Of a DNA stretch of 17,374 nt, positions 1 to 8,077 are shown piece by piece; within the stretch, counting starts at the first letter, position 1; every line of letters starts with the position of its first letter. The translations under genes were made by a program, and so were the position numbers. The stretch covers positions 1 to 17,374 of the forward strand of contig VGSX01000041.1 in the NCBI GenBank assembly GCA_016874895.1. Direction: 5' to 3'. The stretch comes from Deltaproteobacteria bacterium. Its GTDB lineage: Bacteria; Desulfobacterota; Desulfobaccia; Desulfobaccales; Desulfobaccaceae. The notes under the pieces were generated by a model, which was not told the origin of the DNA, made no database searches, and worked only from the letters and a program-made list of their open reading frames with translations.

Positions 1-471
1 TTAAACTGGAACTTCCGCTTTAAGATTTACCTGCCCCGCCTCCGGGCCGCAGCAAGCTCTCAATTGGAAAGGATCAGCCAGGCCCAGCTGGCCGGCCGGC
101 AAGAGCACATCCTGGTCGTGGAAGACGAACCGGCCCTGCGGACCCTGTTGGCCAAGATGCTGGCCGTCTTGAACTACCAGACCACCCTCGCTGCGGACGG
201 GGAAGAGGCCCTGCGCCTGATTGCCGGTGATCATCTGCGGCCGGATCTGGTCATCACCGACGCCGTGATGCCCAAAATGGGAGGCAAAGAATTACTGCGG
301 CAATTGAAAAAATTTAAACCGGACCTGAAGGTGCTGTTCATGTCGGGTTATACGGACAGCGCCATCAAGCACCAGGGTGAGATCGACGTGGACGCGCCCT
401 TCCTCCAGAAACCCTTTTCCCTGAGCGCCCTGGGCCTGAAGATTAAAGAGGTCCTGAGCGGCAAGGGGTAA
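1..471 (+). CDS. Hybrid sensor histidine kinase, C-terminal end (partial)
   Basis: The reading frame is open from the first base, so only the last 156 residues of the protein are in the window. The opening residues include FKIYLPRL, which is the typical last beta strand of a HATPase_c kinase domain. After a short linker comes a receiver domain starting at EHILVVEDEP. It has the acidic pair E-D, the phosphoacceptor Asp in LVITDAVMPKMGG, the conserved Ser in FMSGYTD and the Lys in LQKPFS. This is the architecture of a hybrid kinase with a C-terminal REC domain. A possible start near base 64 would give a stand-alone receiver, but the kinase-like residues upstream in the same frame argue against it. 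The sensor part, and hence the signal, lies outside the window. It is convergent with fdhA, about 124 bp away. Confidence 0.85.
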   Translation, partial: LNWNFRFKIYLPRLRAAASSQLERISQAQLAGRQEHILVVEDEPALRTLLAKMLAVLNYQTTLAADGEEALRLIAGDHLRPDLVITDAVMPKMGGKELLRQLKKFKPDLKVLFMSGYTDSAIKHQGEIDVDAPFLQKPFSLSALGLKIKEVLSGKG

Positions 472-513
472 GATGAGGACGGCCTACAACCGGTCGGGAC
501 AGCTCCGATTGCC

Positions 514-536
514 AGGGGCGGGATTACCCCGCCCCT
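514..536. repeat. GC-rich palindrome between convergent genes
   Basis: Arms AGGGGCGGG and CCCGCCCCT are perfectly complementary around a 5-nt loop. The hairpin lies between the end of the hybrid kinase (471) and the end of fdhA (596), so it could stop transcription from both sides. No T-tract follows on either strand, so a classical intrinsic terminator is not supported. It resembles the palindrome at 17191-17222 and is probably one of a dispersed family. Confidence 0.6.
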
Positions 537-595
537 ATGGACTTTAGCCGACTGCTAAACGCCGCCGTCCTCACCCCGACGAACTGAAACCGCTT

Positions 596-2638
596 TTACT
601 CCATGAGTTTTTCCAGCCTGGCCTTGCCGACCTTGAATTCCGGGATCTTGGCCAGAGGATCGAAGGCCTCGGCGCTGGTGAGCACATTGGTGGGATTCTC
701 CCCGAAGTGGATGGGCAGGAAAAGATTGCCGGGCTCCACTGCGGGGGTGATTTTAGCCGGAGCCTCAATGCGGCCCCGGGGTGAGGTGATGACCAGCATA
801 TCTCCTTCCAGGATTTTCAGATTGCCGGCGTCCGCCGGGTTGATTTCCACATAGCCGGTTTTTTGCTCCCGGTCCAGGGCCGGGGATATCCGGGTCATGG
901 TGCCGGTGTGGTAGTGGGCGAACATCCTGCCGGTGGTGAGGAAATACGGGTAGGCTGCGTCCGGCAATTCGGCCGGGTCCTGGTAATCGATGAGGTGGAA
1001 CTGCCCCTTCCCTCGGGTAAATCTGTCTTTATGAAGGAAGGTGGTTCCCGGGTGCTCCGGGCTGGGGCAGGGCCACTGGAGGCCGTCGATACCCAGCCGG
1101 TCATAGCTCATACCGGCGTAACTGGGCGTCAGGGAGGCAATTTCCCGGAAAATCTCCTCCGGGTGGTCATAATGCATGGGGTAGCCCATGGCCGTGGCCA
1201 GACGGCAGAGTATCTCCCAGTCCGGGAGGGTGTCGCCGATGGGCTCGATGGCCTTAAAGACCCTCATGCAGCGCCGCTCGGTGTTGCTGAAGGTGCCGTC
1301 TTTTTCCGCGGTGGAGGCGGCGGCCAGGACCACATCGGCCACCTGGGCCGTTTCCGACAGGAAGAGGTCCTGCACCACCAGGAAGTCCAGCTCCTTCAGG
1401 GCATGGTGCAGGTGGTGCCAGTCGGGGTCGCTGAGTTTGGGGTTTTCGCCGATGACAAATAAGGCCTTCAGTTTCCCTGCCAGAACGGCGTTTACCATTT
1501 CCAGGATGGTCAGGCCGGGTTTGTCGGGAAGCTGCTCTTTCCCCCAGGCCTGGCAGAATTTGGCGTTCAGGTCGGGGTTGCTCACCAACTGGTAACCGGG
1601 AAAGACGTGGGGCAGGCCGCCCATATCGCAGGCGCCCTGGACGTTATTCTGGCCCCGCAGGGGATTGACGCCGCCCCCGGCCACCCCGACATTGCCGCAG
1701 AGCATGGCCAGGTTGCAGATGGCCTTGACGTTATCCACGCCGGTGATGTGCTGGGTGATCCCCATGGTGTAGAGGATAGCTGCAGGGGAGTTGGCGGCGT
1801 ACAATTCGCTCATTTTTTCCAGGTCCCCGGGGCTGACCCCGGTAATGGCCTGGACCTTTTCCGGGGTGTAGGCTTCCAAAGAGGCCCGGAACTCCTGGAA
1901 CCCCTCGGTGCGTTCATCGATGTAGGCCTGGGCCTGCCAGCCATGTTTCAGGATGAGGCGCATCATGCCGTTGAGCAGCGCCACGTCGCTTCCCATCCGA
2001 TGGGTGACGGCCACGTCGGCGAACCGGCTCAGTTGAATGTTCCGGGGGTCGGCCACAATCAGCCTGGCGCCTTTCTCCTTGGCCCGGAACACCCGGCGGG
2101 CGATGAGGGGATGACAGGCCGTGGTGTTGGAGCCGATGATAAAAATACAGCCGGAATCCTCAAATTCGGCCATGGAGTTAGTCATCGCCCCACTGCCGAA
2201 AGCGGCGGTAAGACCTACCACCGTGGAGGAATGTCAGAGACGGGCGCAGTGGTCCACATTGTTGGTGCCCACCACGGCCCGGGCGAATTTCTGGATGAGG
2301 TAATTATCTTCATTGGTTATCTTGGCGGAGGCCAGGAAGCCGACGCTGTCCGGGCCATGTTGGCTCATCACCTCACGGAATTTCTCCGCGGTGTAGCGGA
2401 TGGCCCGGTCCCAGGTGACCTTGGCAAAGCGACCGTTGATTCTGATCAGGGGGGCCTTGAGGCGCAGGGGACTGTTGACGAATTCGTGTAGATTCCAGCC
2501 CTTGATACAGAGTTTGCCTTCATTCACCGGGTGGGTCTTGAGGGGCAGGGTCCCCAGGAGTTTACCGTCCAACACCTTAAAAAGCACGCCGCAGCCGGTG
2601 CCGCAATAGGAACAGACCGACGGTACGAGTTTATACAT
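596..2638 (-). CDS. fdhA: Formate dehydrogenase catalytic subunit, selenocysteine-containing
   Basis: This is a molybdopterin (Mo/W bis-MGD) formate dehydrogenase alpha subunit of 680 residues that oxidises formate to CO2 or runs in reverse. The N-terminal [4Fe-4S] ligands are Cys9, Cys12, Cys16 and Cys44. An in-frame TGA at 2236-2234 falls in the active-site motif DHCARL-U-HSSTVVGL, so it is read as selenocysteine 135, followed by the conserved His136. Arg328 in NPLRGQNNVQG matches the second active-site residue of E. coli FDH-H. The C-terminal cofactor-binding domain runs from about TTGRMFAHYHTGTMTR to the end. The length is close to the 715 residues of FDH-H. There is no Tat signal, so it is cytoplasmic. 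Read conventionally, the gene would break into 134- and 541-residue pieces. It is the last gene of the operon, 34 bp after the FdhB-like gene. Confidence 0.96.
2203..2223 (-). promoter_or_regulatory. SECIS element of fdhA
   Basis: Immediately after the Sec codon the message can form an 8-bp stem, CGGUGGUA with UACCGCCG (one G-U pair), closed by the five-base loop GGUCU. The loop sequence is the same as in the E. coli fdhF SECIS element. The distance from the UGA to the loop is 18 nt, also as in fdhF. This is the strongest of the three SECIS candidates here and supports SelB-directed recoding. Confidence 0.93.
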
Positions 2639-2672
2639 GCCTTATCTCCTTAAATACCGAACCAATCATAAA

Positions 2673-3479
2673 CTAAGCCCCGTGTGGCGCTGCCGCCGGC
2701 TGGGCGGTTTTGTCAAAGAGGAGGCTGAACGGGGGCTGCTCCAGGCTGAGGCCGGTCTTATAATCGAAGAGGTCGGCCACGAGTTCGTTCACCTTCCGGT
2801 AGAGCAGCCGCAGGGGGATATCCACCGGACAGGCGTCTTCGCACAGGCCGCAGTCGATGCAGCGCCCGGCCATGTGAACCGCCCGGACTAAATGGAAGAT
2901 GGGCACCTCCGGGGGCAGGTCACCGGTGCCGATGAGGTCCTCGTGTTCCAGGGAGCACTCCCTGCAGAAACACACCGGGCAGATGTCCCGGCAGCCATAA
3001 CATTTAAGGCATTTCTGAAATTCATACATCCAACGGGAAAACCGCTCCGTGGGCTCCATAGCCTCCAGGCGGTCCGGGGTTAGATTGTTGTCGATGCCTA
3101 TTTCTTTTTTGCCGGCCCCGAATTCTTTAGCTTCCAGGGAGGAGCAATCGGCATGGCGTTGCAGGGGCGAAGGACAGCAACTCACCTCCAGGACCTGCAC
3201 CTGGCCGGGGGCCACCTGCTGATGCACGGTGAGCACGTTCAGGGCCCGGCGGTTGCAGTCCCGGGCCAGGATGCCGATCTTGAGGTCGGGCCGGGCCGCT
3301 AAAATCTCCACGGCGAGTTTTTCCAGGGGATAGCGGGCCGGTCCGAGGATCATTTCCTGGACCTCGACCGGATTGTGCCTGCCGAAGGCATGGGGCAGGG
3401 GGTGTCCAGCCATCATTTTATAACCCAGGAAGATATCTACCTTGCCGGTTTCCAACAGGTTCAGGACTTTTTCGTGCAT
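2673..3479 (-). CDS. FdhB/FrhB-like iron-sulfur electron-transfer subunit
   Basis: The product is 268 residues. The C-terminal half has two ferredoxin-type [4Fe-4S] motifs: Cys157/160/163/167 (CLKCYGCRDICP) and Cys207/210/213/217 (CIDCGLCEDACP). Cys170, Cys172 and Cys175 between them may bind another cluster. The N-terminal part, with GILARDCNRRAL around residue 70-80, resembles the FrhB/FdhB family (F420 hydrogenase/dehydrogenase beta subunit), although I see no firm evidence for F420 or flavin binding. It starts 1 nt after the mvhD stop and precedes fdhA. It therefore probably relays electrons between FdhA and the MvhD/HdrA pair. There is no signal peptide or membrane segment. An alternative name would be a dicluster ferredoxin subunit. 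Confidence 0.82.
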   Translation of the reverse strand: MHEKVLNLLETGKVDIFLGYKMMAGHPLPHAFGRHNPVEVQEMILGPARYPLEKLAVEILAARPDLKIGILARDCNRRALNVLTVHQQVAPGQVQVLEVSCCPSPLQRHADCSSLEAKEFGAGKKEIGIDNNLTPDRLEAMEPTERFSRWMYEFQKCLKCYGCRDICPVCFCRECSLEHEDLIGTGDLPPEVPIFHLVRAVHMAGRCIDCGLCEDACPVDIPLRLLYRKVNELVADLFDYKTGLSLEQPPFSLLFDKTAQPAAAPHGA

Positions 3480-3480
3480 A

Positions 3481-4017
3481 TCAGCGCCCCTCCGCCGCCG
3501 CCCGTGGGACCGTGTGCGGTCCGGGGGCGGTGTCAGCTAAAACCGGGTCTGGCGCCGTGGGACAGGCTGCCCTCCGGCCTATTTTTTTCCCGGACTCGCA
3601 GGTGTAGCGGCCCACGGGATTGGGACCCAGGGCCCGGATCTCTTCGGTAAATTCCGAGACCACCTTGACGAACTTCTGGGCCTCGGCCGAGGAGATCCAT
3701 TCCAGGCGCAAACGCCCTCCCAGTCCCATAAAGGCGAACAATTCCTTTAAAAACCGCATCCTCTTGAGGGTCATGTGATTACCGTACAGGTAATGGCAGT
3801 CTCCCAGGTGTCAGCCGGCCACCAGGATGCCGTCCGCGCCGCTCTGCAAGGCCCGCAGAATGTGGTGGGGCGAGACCGTGGCGGAACACATGACCCGGAG
3901 CAGCCGGACATTGGCGGGATACTGCAGGCGGCTCACCCCCGCCAGGTCCGCGGCGCCGTAGGCGCACCAGTTGCAGACAAAAGCTAATATTTGAGGTTCA
4001 AACCGGATATTCTCCAT
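3481..4017 (-). CDS. mvhD: MvhD/VhuD-type hydrogenase delta subunit, selenocysteine-containing
   Basis: The product is 178 residues and includes an in-frame TGA at 3813-3811 read as selenocysteine 69. MvhD carries an iron-sulfur centre and passes electrons from a hydrogenase or formate dehydrogenase to HdrA. The family motifs are present: VCNWCAYGAADLAG (Cys15, Cys18), RVMCS (Cys44) and G-U-HLGDCHYLYGN (Sec69, Cys74). Sec stands where most homologues have Cys, as in methanogen VhuD. AAGGAGA lies just upstream of the ATG. It begins 17 bp after hdrA and ends 1 nt before the FdhB-like gene. After the usual family end near LGPNP (about residue 134) there is a 44-residue Ala/Pro-rich tail. Read conventionally, the gene splits into 68- and 97-residue pieces. 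Confidence 0.93.
3778..3794 (-). promoter_or_regulatory. SECIS-like hairpin of mvhD
   Basis: Downstream of the Sec codon, AUUACC pairs with GGUAAU around the loop UGUAC. Below a 2-nt mismatch, UG can pair with CA. The loop begins 22 nt after the UGA and has G in its second position, as bacterial SECIS elements usually do. The upper stem is only 6 bp and the loop is not GGUCU, so it is less certain than the fdhA element. Confidence 0.72.
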
Positions 4018-4034
4018 ATGTTCTCCTTGCCCTC

Positions 4035-7000
4035 TCAGGCAGACCGCAGGACGCTGCGTATCTGGGCGTAAAGCTGCCGATTGTTGAAGCCCAGCAGCAC
4101 CGGGGCTTCGCAGGGACAGGCGGCGGCACAGGCGCCGCAGCCCTTGCAGAGGACCTCATTGACTTGGGCCACCCCCAGGCTGTCGTGAAAGGCAATGGCC
4201 TGGTAGGGGCAGACATTGACGCAGATCTGGCAGCCGCAGCAGAAATCCGGGGTTATGCGGGACACCAGGCCGCCGGCCTTGACCGTGCCTTTGGACAGGA
4301 CGGTGGCGGCCCGGGCGGCCGCGGCCTGGGCCTGGGCAATGCTCTCCTCGAGAGGCTTGGGATAGTGCGCCATACCGCAGAGGAACACCCCGTCATTGGC
4401 AAAATCCACGGGGCGCAGCTTCTGATGGGCCTCCAGGAACCAGCCGTCGGCATCCAGGGGCACCCGGTACATCTGGGCCAGGGATTGATCCTGATGTGAT
4501 TCAATGGCCGCAGCCAGGATCAGCAGGTCAACCTCCACGGCCAGGGGCCGGGCCAGGATATGGTCCCTGAATTCCACCCTGAGCTTCTCGCCCTGGGCCG
4601 TGACCACGGGTTTCTTATCCCGGCTGTAGCGGTTAAAAATCACCCCCCGGTTTCTGGCCTGATGGTAGAGGTCTTCCCGGTCGCCGTAGGTCCGCATATC
4701 CCGGTAGAGGACATAAATGTCGGCCCCGGGATCGACCTCCAGGAGTTCCAGAGCCCCTTTCACCGAGTGGGTGCAGCAGACCTTGGAACAATAGGGACGA
4801 TGGTCCTCCCGGGAGCCCACGCACTGGATAAAGGCCATGGTTTGGGCCTGGGCCAGGCGGGGATCCCTCCGGCGCAGCATTTCGTCAAACTCAAGCTGGG
4901 TTATTACTCCCGGATGCTGGCCATAGAGATACTCCGTGGGTTTGTATTCCTTAGCGCCCGTGGCCAGCACGGCCACCCCGTGGTCGATGACGGCGGCGCC
5001 GTTGCCGGTGGCAATGGTGGTCTTGAAATTACCCACAAAACCGTCCACCCCGGTGATGCTGGCCTGGCGGTGCACAGTGATCCGGGGCTCCTGGAAAATC
5101 CGGGCTTCCAGACGTTCCAGGAAGGCGCCCACATCCTCGCCCCGGTAGGTGGTCAGGAGCTGCCGGGCATTGCCTCCCAACACCCCGGTTTTTTCCACCA
5201 GATGGACCGGGTAGCCCTGCTGGGCCAGGTTCAGGGCCGCGGCCATACCGGCCAGGCCGCCGCCCACCACCAGGGCTGTCTGGGTGATGGGCAGATCCGC
5301 CTCCTGCAAGGGGTTGAGGAGGGCGCTCTTGGCCACGGCCATGGTCACCAGGTCTTTGGCCTTCCGGGTGGCGATCTCCGGCTCCTGGGCGTGCACCCAG
5401 GAATCCTGGTTGCGGATATTGGCCATTTCGAACAGGTACTTGTTCAAACCGGCATTATTCATGGTCTCCTGGAACAGGGGCTCGTGGGTGCGGGGGGAAC
5501 AGGCGGCCACCACCACCCGGTTCAGGCCGTGTTCCCTGATCACCTCCGTCAGCTTGTCCTGGGTATCCTGGGAGCAGGTATAAAGGTTTTCCTCCACATA
5601 GACCACATGGGGCAGGCTGCGGGCGTGCGCCGCCACCTCGGAGACGTTCACTACCCCGCTGATGTTGATGCCGCAGTTGCAGACAAAGACGCCGATGCGG
5701 GGCTCCTCCCGGCTGACATCCCGCTCCGGGGGATAGGTTTTGGTGCTCACCAGGCTAAAGCGGGCGGGACTTAACTCCCCGGCGGCGGCTGCCGCGGCGG
5801 CCGAGGCCTCCATCACGGAGTAGGGGATATCCTTGGGCCCGGCCGCGGCGCCGCAGACATAGACACCGGGGCGGGAGGCGGTCACCGGAGCAAATGACGA
5901 GGTAGAGGTAAAGCCATGACCGTCGAGCTTCACATCCAGGCGTTGGCAGAGGTTGCGGAACTGCTCCGAGGCCTCCAAGCCGATGGACAGGACCACCAGA
6001 TCGAAGATTTCCTCCTGCAGCTTGCCCTGGTCGTCCACATATTCCAGGCGGATATCCAGACTGTCGGGGCTGGCCGGACTGAGGGAGTGGACCCGGGAGC
6101 GCACAAACCGCACCCCCGCCTCGTGCTCCGCCTTCTGGTAATAACGGTCGAAGTCCTTGCCGTAGGTGCGCATGTCCATGAAGAAAATGGCCGCGTCCAG
6201 GTCGGCCCCGGCATGCTCCTTGGCGATGACCGCCTGTTTGATGGCATACATGCAGCAGACCCCGGAACAGTAGGAGTGGGCCCCGGGTTTGAGGTCCCGG
6301 GAGCCGACGCACTGCAGCCAGGCGATTTTTTCGGGCTCTTTTTTGTCTTTGGGCCGCACCACATGGCCCTCGAAGGGCCCGGAGGCGCTCAGAATGCGCT
6401 CAAACTCCAGGCTGGTGACCACGCCCGGGTAGCGGCCGTAGCCGTAGGTATCAAAAACCCCGGGATTGAAGGGGGCAAAACCCGTGGCCAAGACCACCGC
6501 CCCCACCTGGATGGCGAACCTTTCTTCTTGATCCTCCAGGTTGATGGCCCCGCTGGGACAGAACTTCTCGCAGGCCTTGCAGGTGCCTTTCTTGAAGTAA
6601 ATGCAGGTGACCGGGTCGATGGCGTATTTTAAGGGGACGGTCTGGCTGTATTTCAGATAGATGGCCTTCCTTTTGGCCAGTCCCAGGTTGTACTCATCAT
6701 CCACCTTGCGGGGACATTTTTCGGCGCAGACCCCGCAGCCGATGCATTTGTCCATATCCACATAGCGGGGTTTCTTTGTCAGGGTTACGGTAAAATCACC
6801 GGCCCGGCCGGTGAGCTCCGCCACTTCCGTCAGGGTCAATAGCTTGATATTTAAGTGCCGACCGCACTCGACCAATTTTGGCGAGATAATTCACATGGCG
6901 CAGTCATTGGTGGGAAAGGTCTTGTCCAATTGGGCCATGACCCCGCCGATGCCGGCGCTTTCCTCCACCAGATAAACATAAAAGCCGGAATCGGCCAGGT

Positions 7001-7085
7001 CCAGGGCCGTCTGCATACCGGCGATGCCGCCGCCTACCACCAGGACCGAACCATTGGGGCCATTCCCGCTGTCAGTTCTACTCAT
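4035..7085 (-). CDS. hdrA: HdrA, double-flavin long form, selenocysteine-containing
   Basis: This 1016-residue iron-sulfur flavoprotein is the electron-bifurcating subunit of heterodisulfide-reductase-like complexes. It has an in-frame TGA at 6893-6891, read as Sec65 in TNDCAM-U-IISPKLVECGRH, where homologues have Cys or Sec. The domain order is as follows. An FAD-binding Rossmann motif lies near 14-19 (VVGGGIAGMQ). Two [4Fe-4S] sets follow: Cys114/117/120/124 and Cys161/169/172/176. A first QCVGSR...YCSGVCC segment lies near 259-278. An HdrA N-terminal-like CNCGIN segment lies near 469, and a second Rossmann motif lies near 604-614 (ALVVGGGLAGM). A second QCVGSR...YCSKVCC segment comes next. 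The C-terminal dicluster ferredoxin occupies about 945-1000. Methanogen HdrA (about 650 residues) corresponds to the region from CNCGIN onward, so this is an HdrA-like module fused in front of a full HdrA. AAGGGGGAA precedes the ATG. Confidence 0.95.
6853..6869 (-). promoter_or_regulatory. SECIS-like hairpin of hdrA
   Basis: GAGUGC pairs with GCACUU (6 bp, one G-U) around the loop GGUCG, which keeps the GGUC of the classical GGUCU loop. The loop begins 27 nt after the Sec UGA, inside the 16-37 nt window accepted for bacterial SECIS elements. Confidence 0.78.
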
Positions 7086-7135
7086 GCACTTCCCCCTTTG
7101 CTGCTGTGATCCGTTTCCTGCCTCCGAGAACGATC

Positions 7136-7834
7136 TTAGTGCACCAGGACCTCGTTCTGCTGGCGTTGAAAGATAAAGCGGAGCTGTTTCTGGGTCAGCT
7201 CACCCACGTTATCGTTAATCCAGCGCAGGTCCCCGGTGAGGATGGCCGTTCTGGCCTCGGGGGAGAGCTTGTAATGATCCAGGGCCTCGAGACGCATATC
7301 CATGAGGTCCTGCCAGAAAGACTTGTCGTCCGCGGTACGGTTCAAGACCCGGAAGACTTCCCGCTTCTGGAGCAACAGGGCGGTTTCGTTCACCACCGGG
7401 ACCGCCACCTGGGGGGCCGGGCGGAAGGTAGCCTCAATGGCCAGGGCCTCGTGAATGGCGGTCCTGATTTCGTCATCGGTGAAGGGTTTCTGCAGGTAAT
7501 CCGAGGCCCCCAGCTTCATGGCCTCCACCGCGGAATTCACCGTGGAGTAACCGGTGATGACGATGACCCCGGTCCGGGGTTTCTGGTGCTTGACTTCCTT
7601 GATAACCTCGATGCCATCGATATCCGGCAGACGCAGGTCCGCCAGGAGCAGGTCATATTGTTTCTGCTGGAACAGCTCCAGGGCCCGGGCCCCACTATCG
7701 GCCCAATCCACCTGATAGCCCTCTTCGTCCAGGATGAGTTTCAGGCCCTTGGCCACATTGGTTTCGTCTTCCATGATCAGGATGGTGGGCGTCTGCTCGG
7801 CTGCTCTCGATGCGGCAGTGTGAACTGCGGACAT
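7136..7834 (-). CDS. Response regulator with a short helical C-terminal domain
   Basis: The product is 232 residues. Residues about 16-135 form a receiver domain with the E22-D23 acidic pair, phosphoacceptor Asp66 in LLLADLRLPD, the TGYST switch motif and Lys in LQKPFTDD. It has no DNA-binding HTH, AAA+ or enzymatic output that I recognise. Residues about 155-232 are predicted to be helical and contain LSPEARTAILTGDLRWINDNVGEL (quoted in part only as LSPEARTAIL and GDLRWINDNVGEL). This is loosely reminiscent of LigA-type small subunits, but the resemblance is weak. The gene is the first of the hdrA operon, 50 bp before hdrA. It has a strong AAGGAGG site 7 nt before the ATG and lies about 48 nt below the sigma54 promoter. 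It may act through protein-protein contact rather than on DNA. Confidence 0.85.
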   Translation of the reverse strand: MSAVHTAASRAAEQTPTILIMEDETNVAKGLKLILDEEGYQVDWADSGARALELFQQKQYDLLLADLRLPDIDGIEVIKEVKHQKPRTGVIVITGYSTVNSAVEAMKLGASDYLQKPFTDDEIRTAIHEALAIEATFRPAPQVAVPVVNETALLLQKREVFRVLNRTADDKSFWQDLMDMRLEALDHYKLSPEARTAILTGDLRWINDNVGELTQKQLRFIFQRQQNEVLVH

Positions 7835-7892
7835 TTTTCGGCCTCCTTGAAGGTGAATGACATTTTAAAAACAGTGAACTAGTAATCCATTT

Positions 7893-7908
7893 AGCAAGCT
7901 TTGTGCCT
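7893..7908 (-). promoter_or_regulatory. Sigma54 (-24/-12) promoter of the hdrA-mvhD-fdhA operon
   Basis: On the minus strand the sequence AGGCACAAAGCTTGCT matches the sigma54 consensus TGGCAC-N5-TTGCW at all but the first position. The invariant GG and GC doublets have exactly the required spacing. Transcription would start near 7882, giving a 5' leader of about 48 nt before the response regulator ATG. The gene directly upstream codes for a sigma54 activator with an intact GAFTGA loop, which fits. Confidence 0.82.
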
Positions 7909-8009
7909 GACCCGGAAATTGTTTATCTATTTGATTTAGTTGATTTATTTTTCTTTTAAGGGATAGTTCGGGAGGACATGAGTATATAATATTATACGGC
8001 GCAGGACAG

Positions 8010-8023
8010 TTGCCTTTTGACAA
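8010..8023. promoter_or_regulatory. Candidate enhancer-binding site for the NtrC-type activator
   Basis: TTGCC-TTTT-GACAA is an imperfect inverted repeat (one mismatch between half-sites) centred about 135 bp upstream of the predicted sigma54 transcription start. That is a normal distance for an activator site. A second inverted repeat, GTATATA-AA-TATATAC, lies at 8052-8067. The assignment rests on position and symmetry only. Confidence 0.35.
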
Positions 8024-8051
8024 CCTATTGATAATAATAATAAATATATCA

Positions 8052-8067
8052 GTATATAAATATATAC
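8052..8067. repeat. AT-rich inverted repeat in the operon upstream region
   Basis: GTATATA and TATATAC form perfect 7-bp arms around AA, just after the end of the NtrC-type gene. It could be a protein-binding site or chance symmetry in a very AT-rich stretch. The same stretch also holds the 12-bp palindrome TATAATATTATA near 7985-7996. Confidence 0.3.
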
Positions 8068-8077
8068 AGAGAAGGGC

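Noticed and set aside
2234..2236. TGA in fdhA as a nonsense mutation (pseudogene)
   Set aside because: It falls at the Sec position of the active-site motif, the frame continues with full conservation, and a GGUCU-loop SECIS follows at the standard distance.
863..2491. Plus-strand open frames opposite fdhA
   Set aside because: These are low-complexity Gly/Val/His-rich shadows of the fdhA codons.
4560..5774. Long plus-strand open frame of 404 residues opposite hdrA
   Set aside because: It is a GC-driven shadow, with no recognisable domain and no ribosome site, on the antisense of a strongly conserved gene.
3811..6893. TGA codons in mvhD and hdrA as gene breaks or sequencing errors
   Set aside because: Both replace a conserved Cys with no shift of frame, both are followed by SECIS-like hairpins, and both families have known Sec members.
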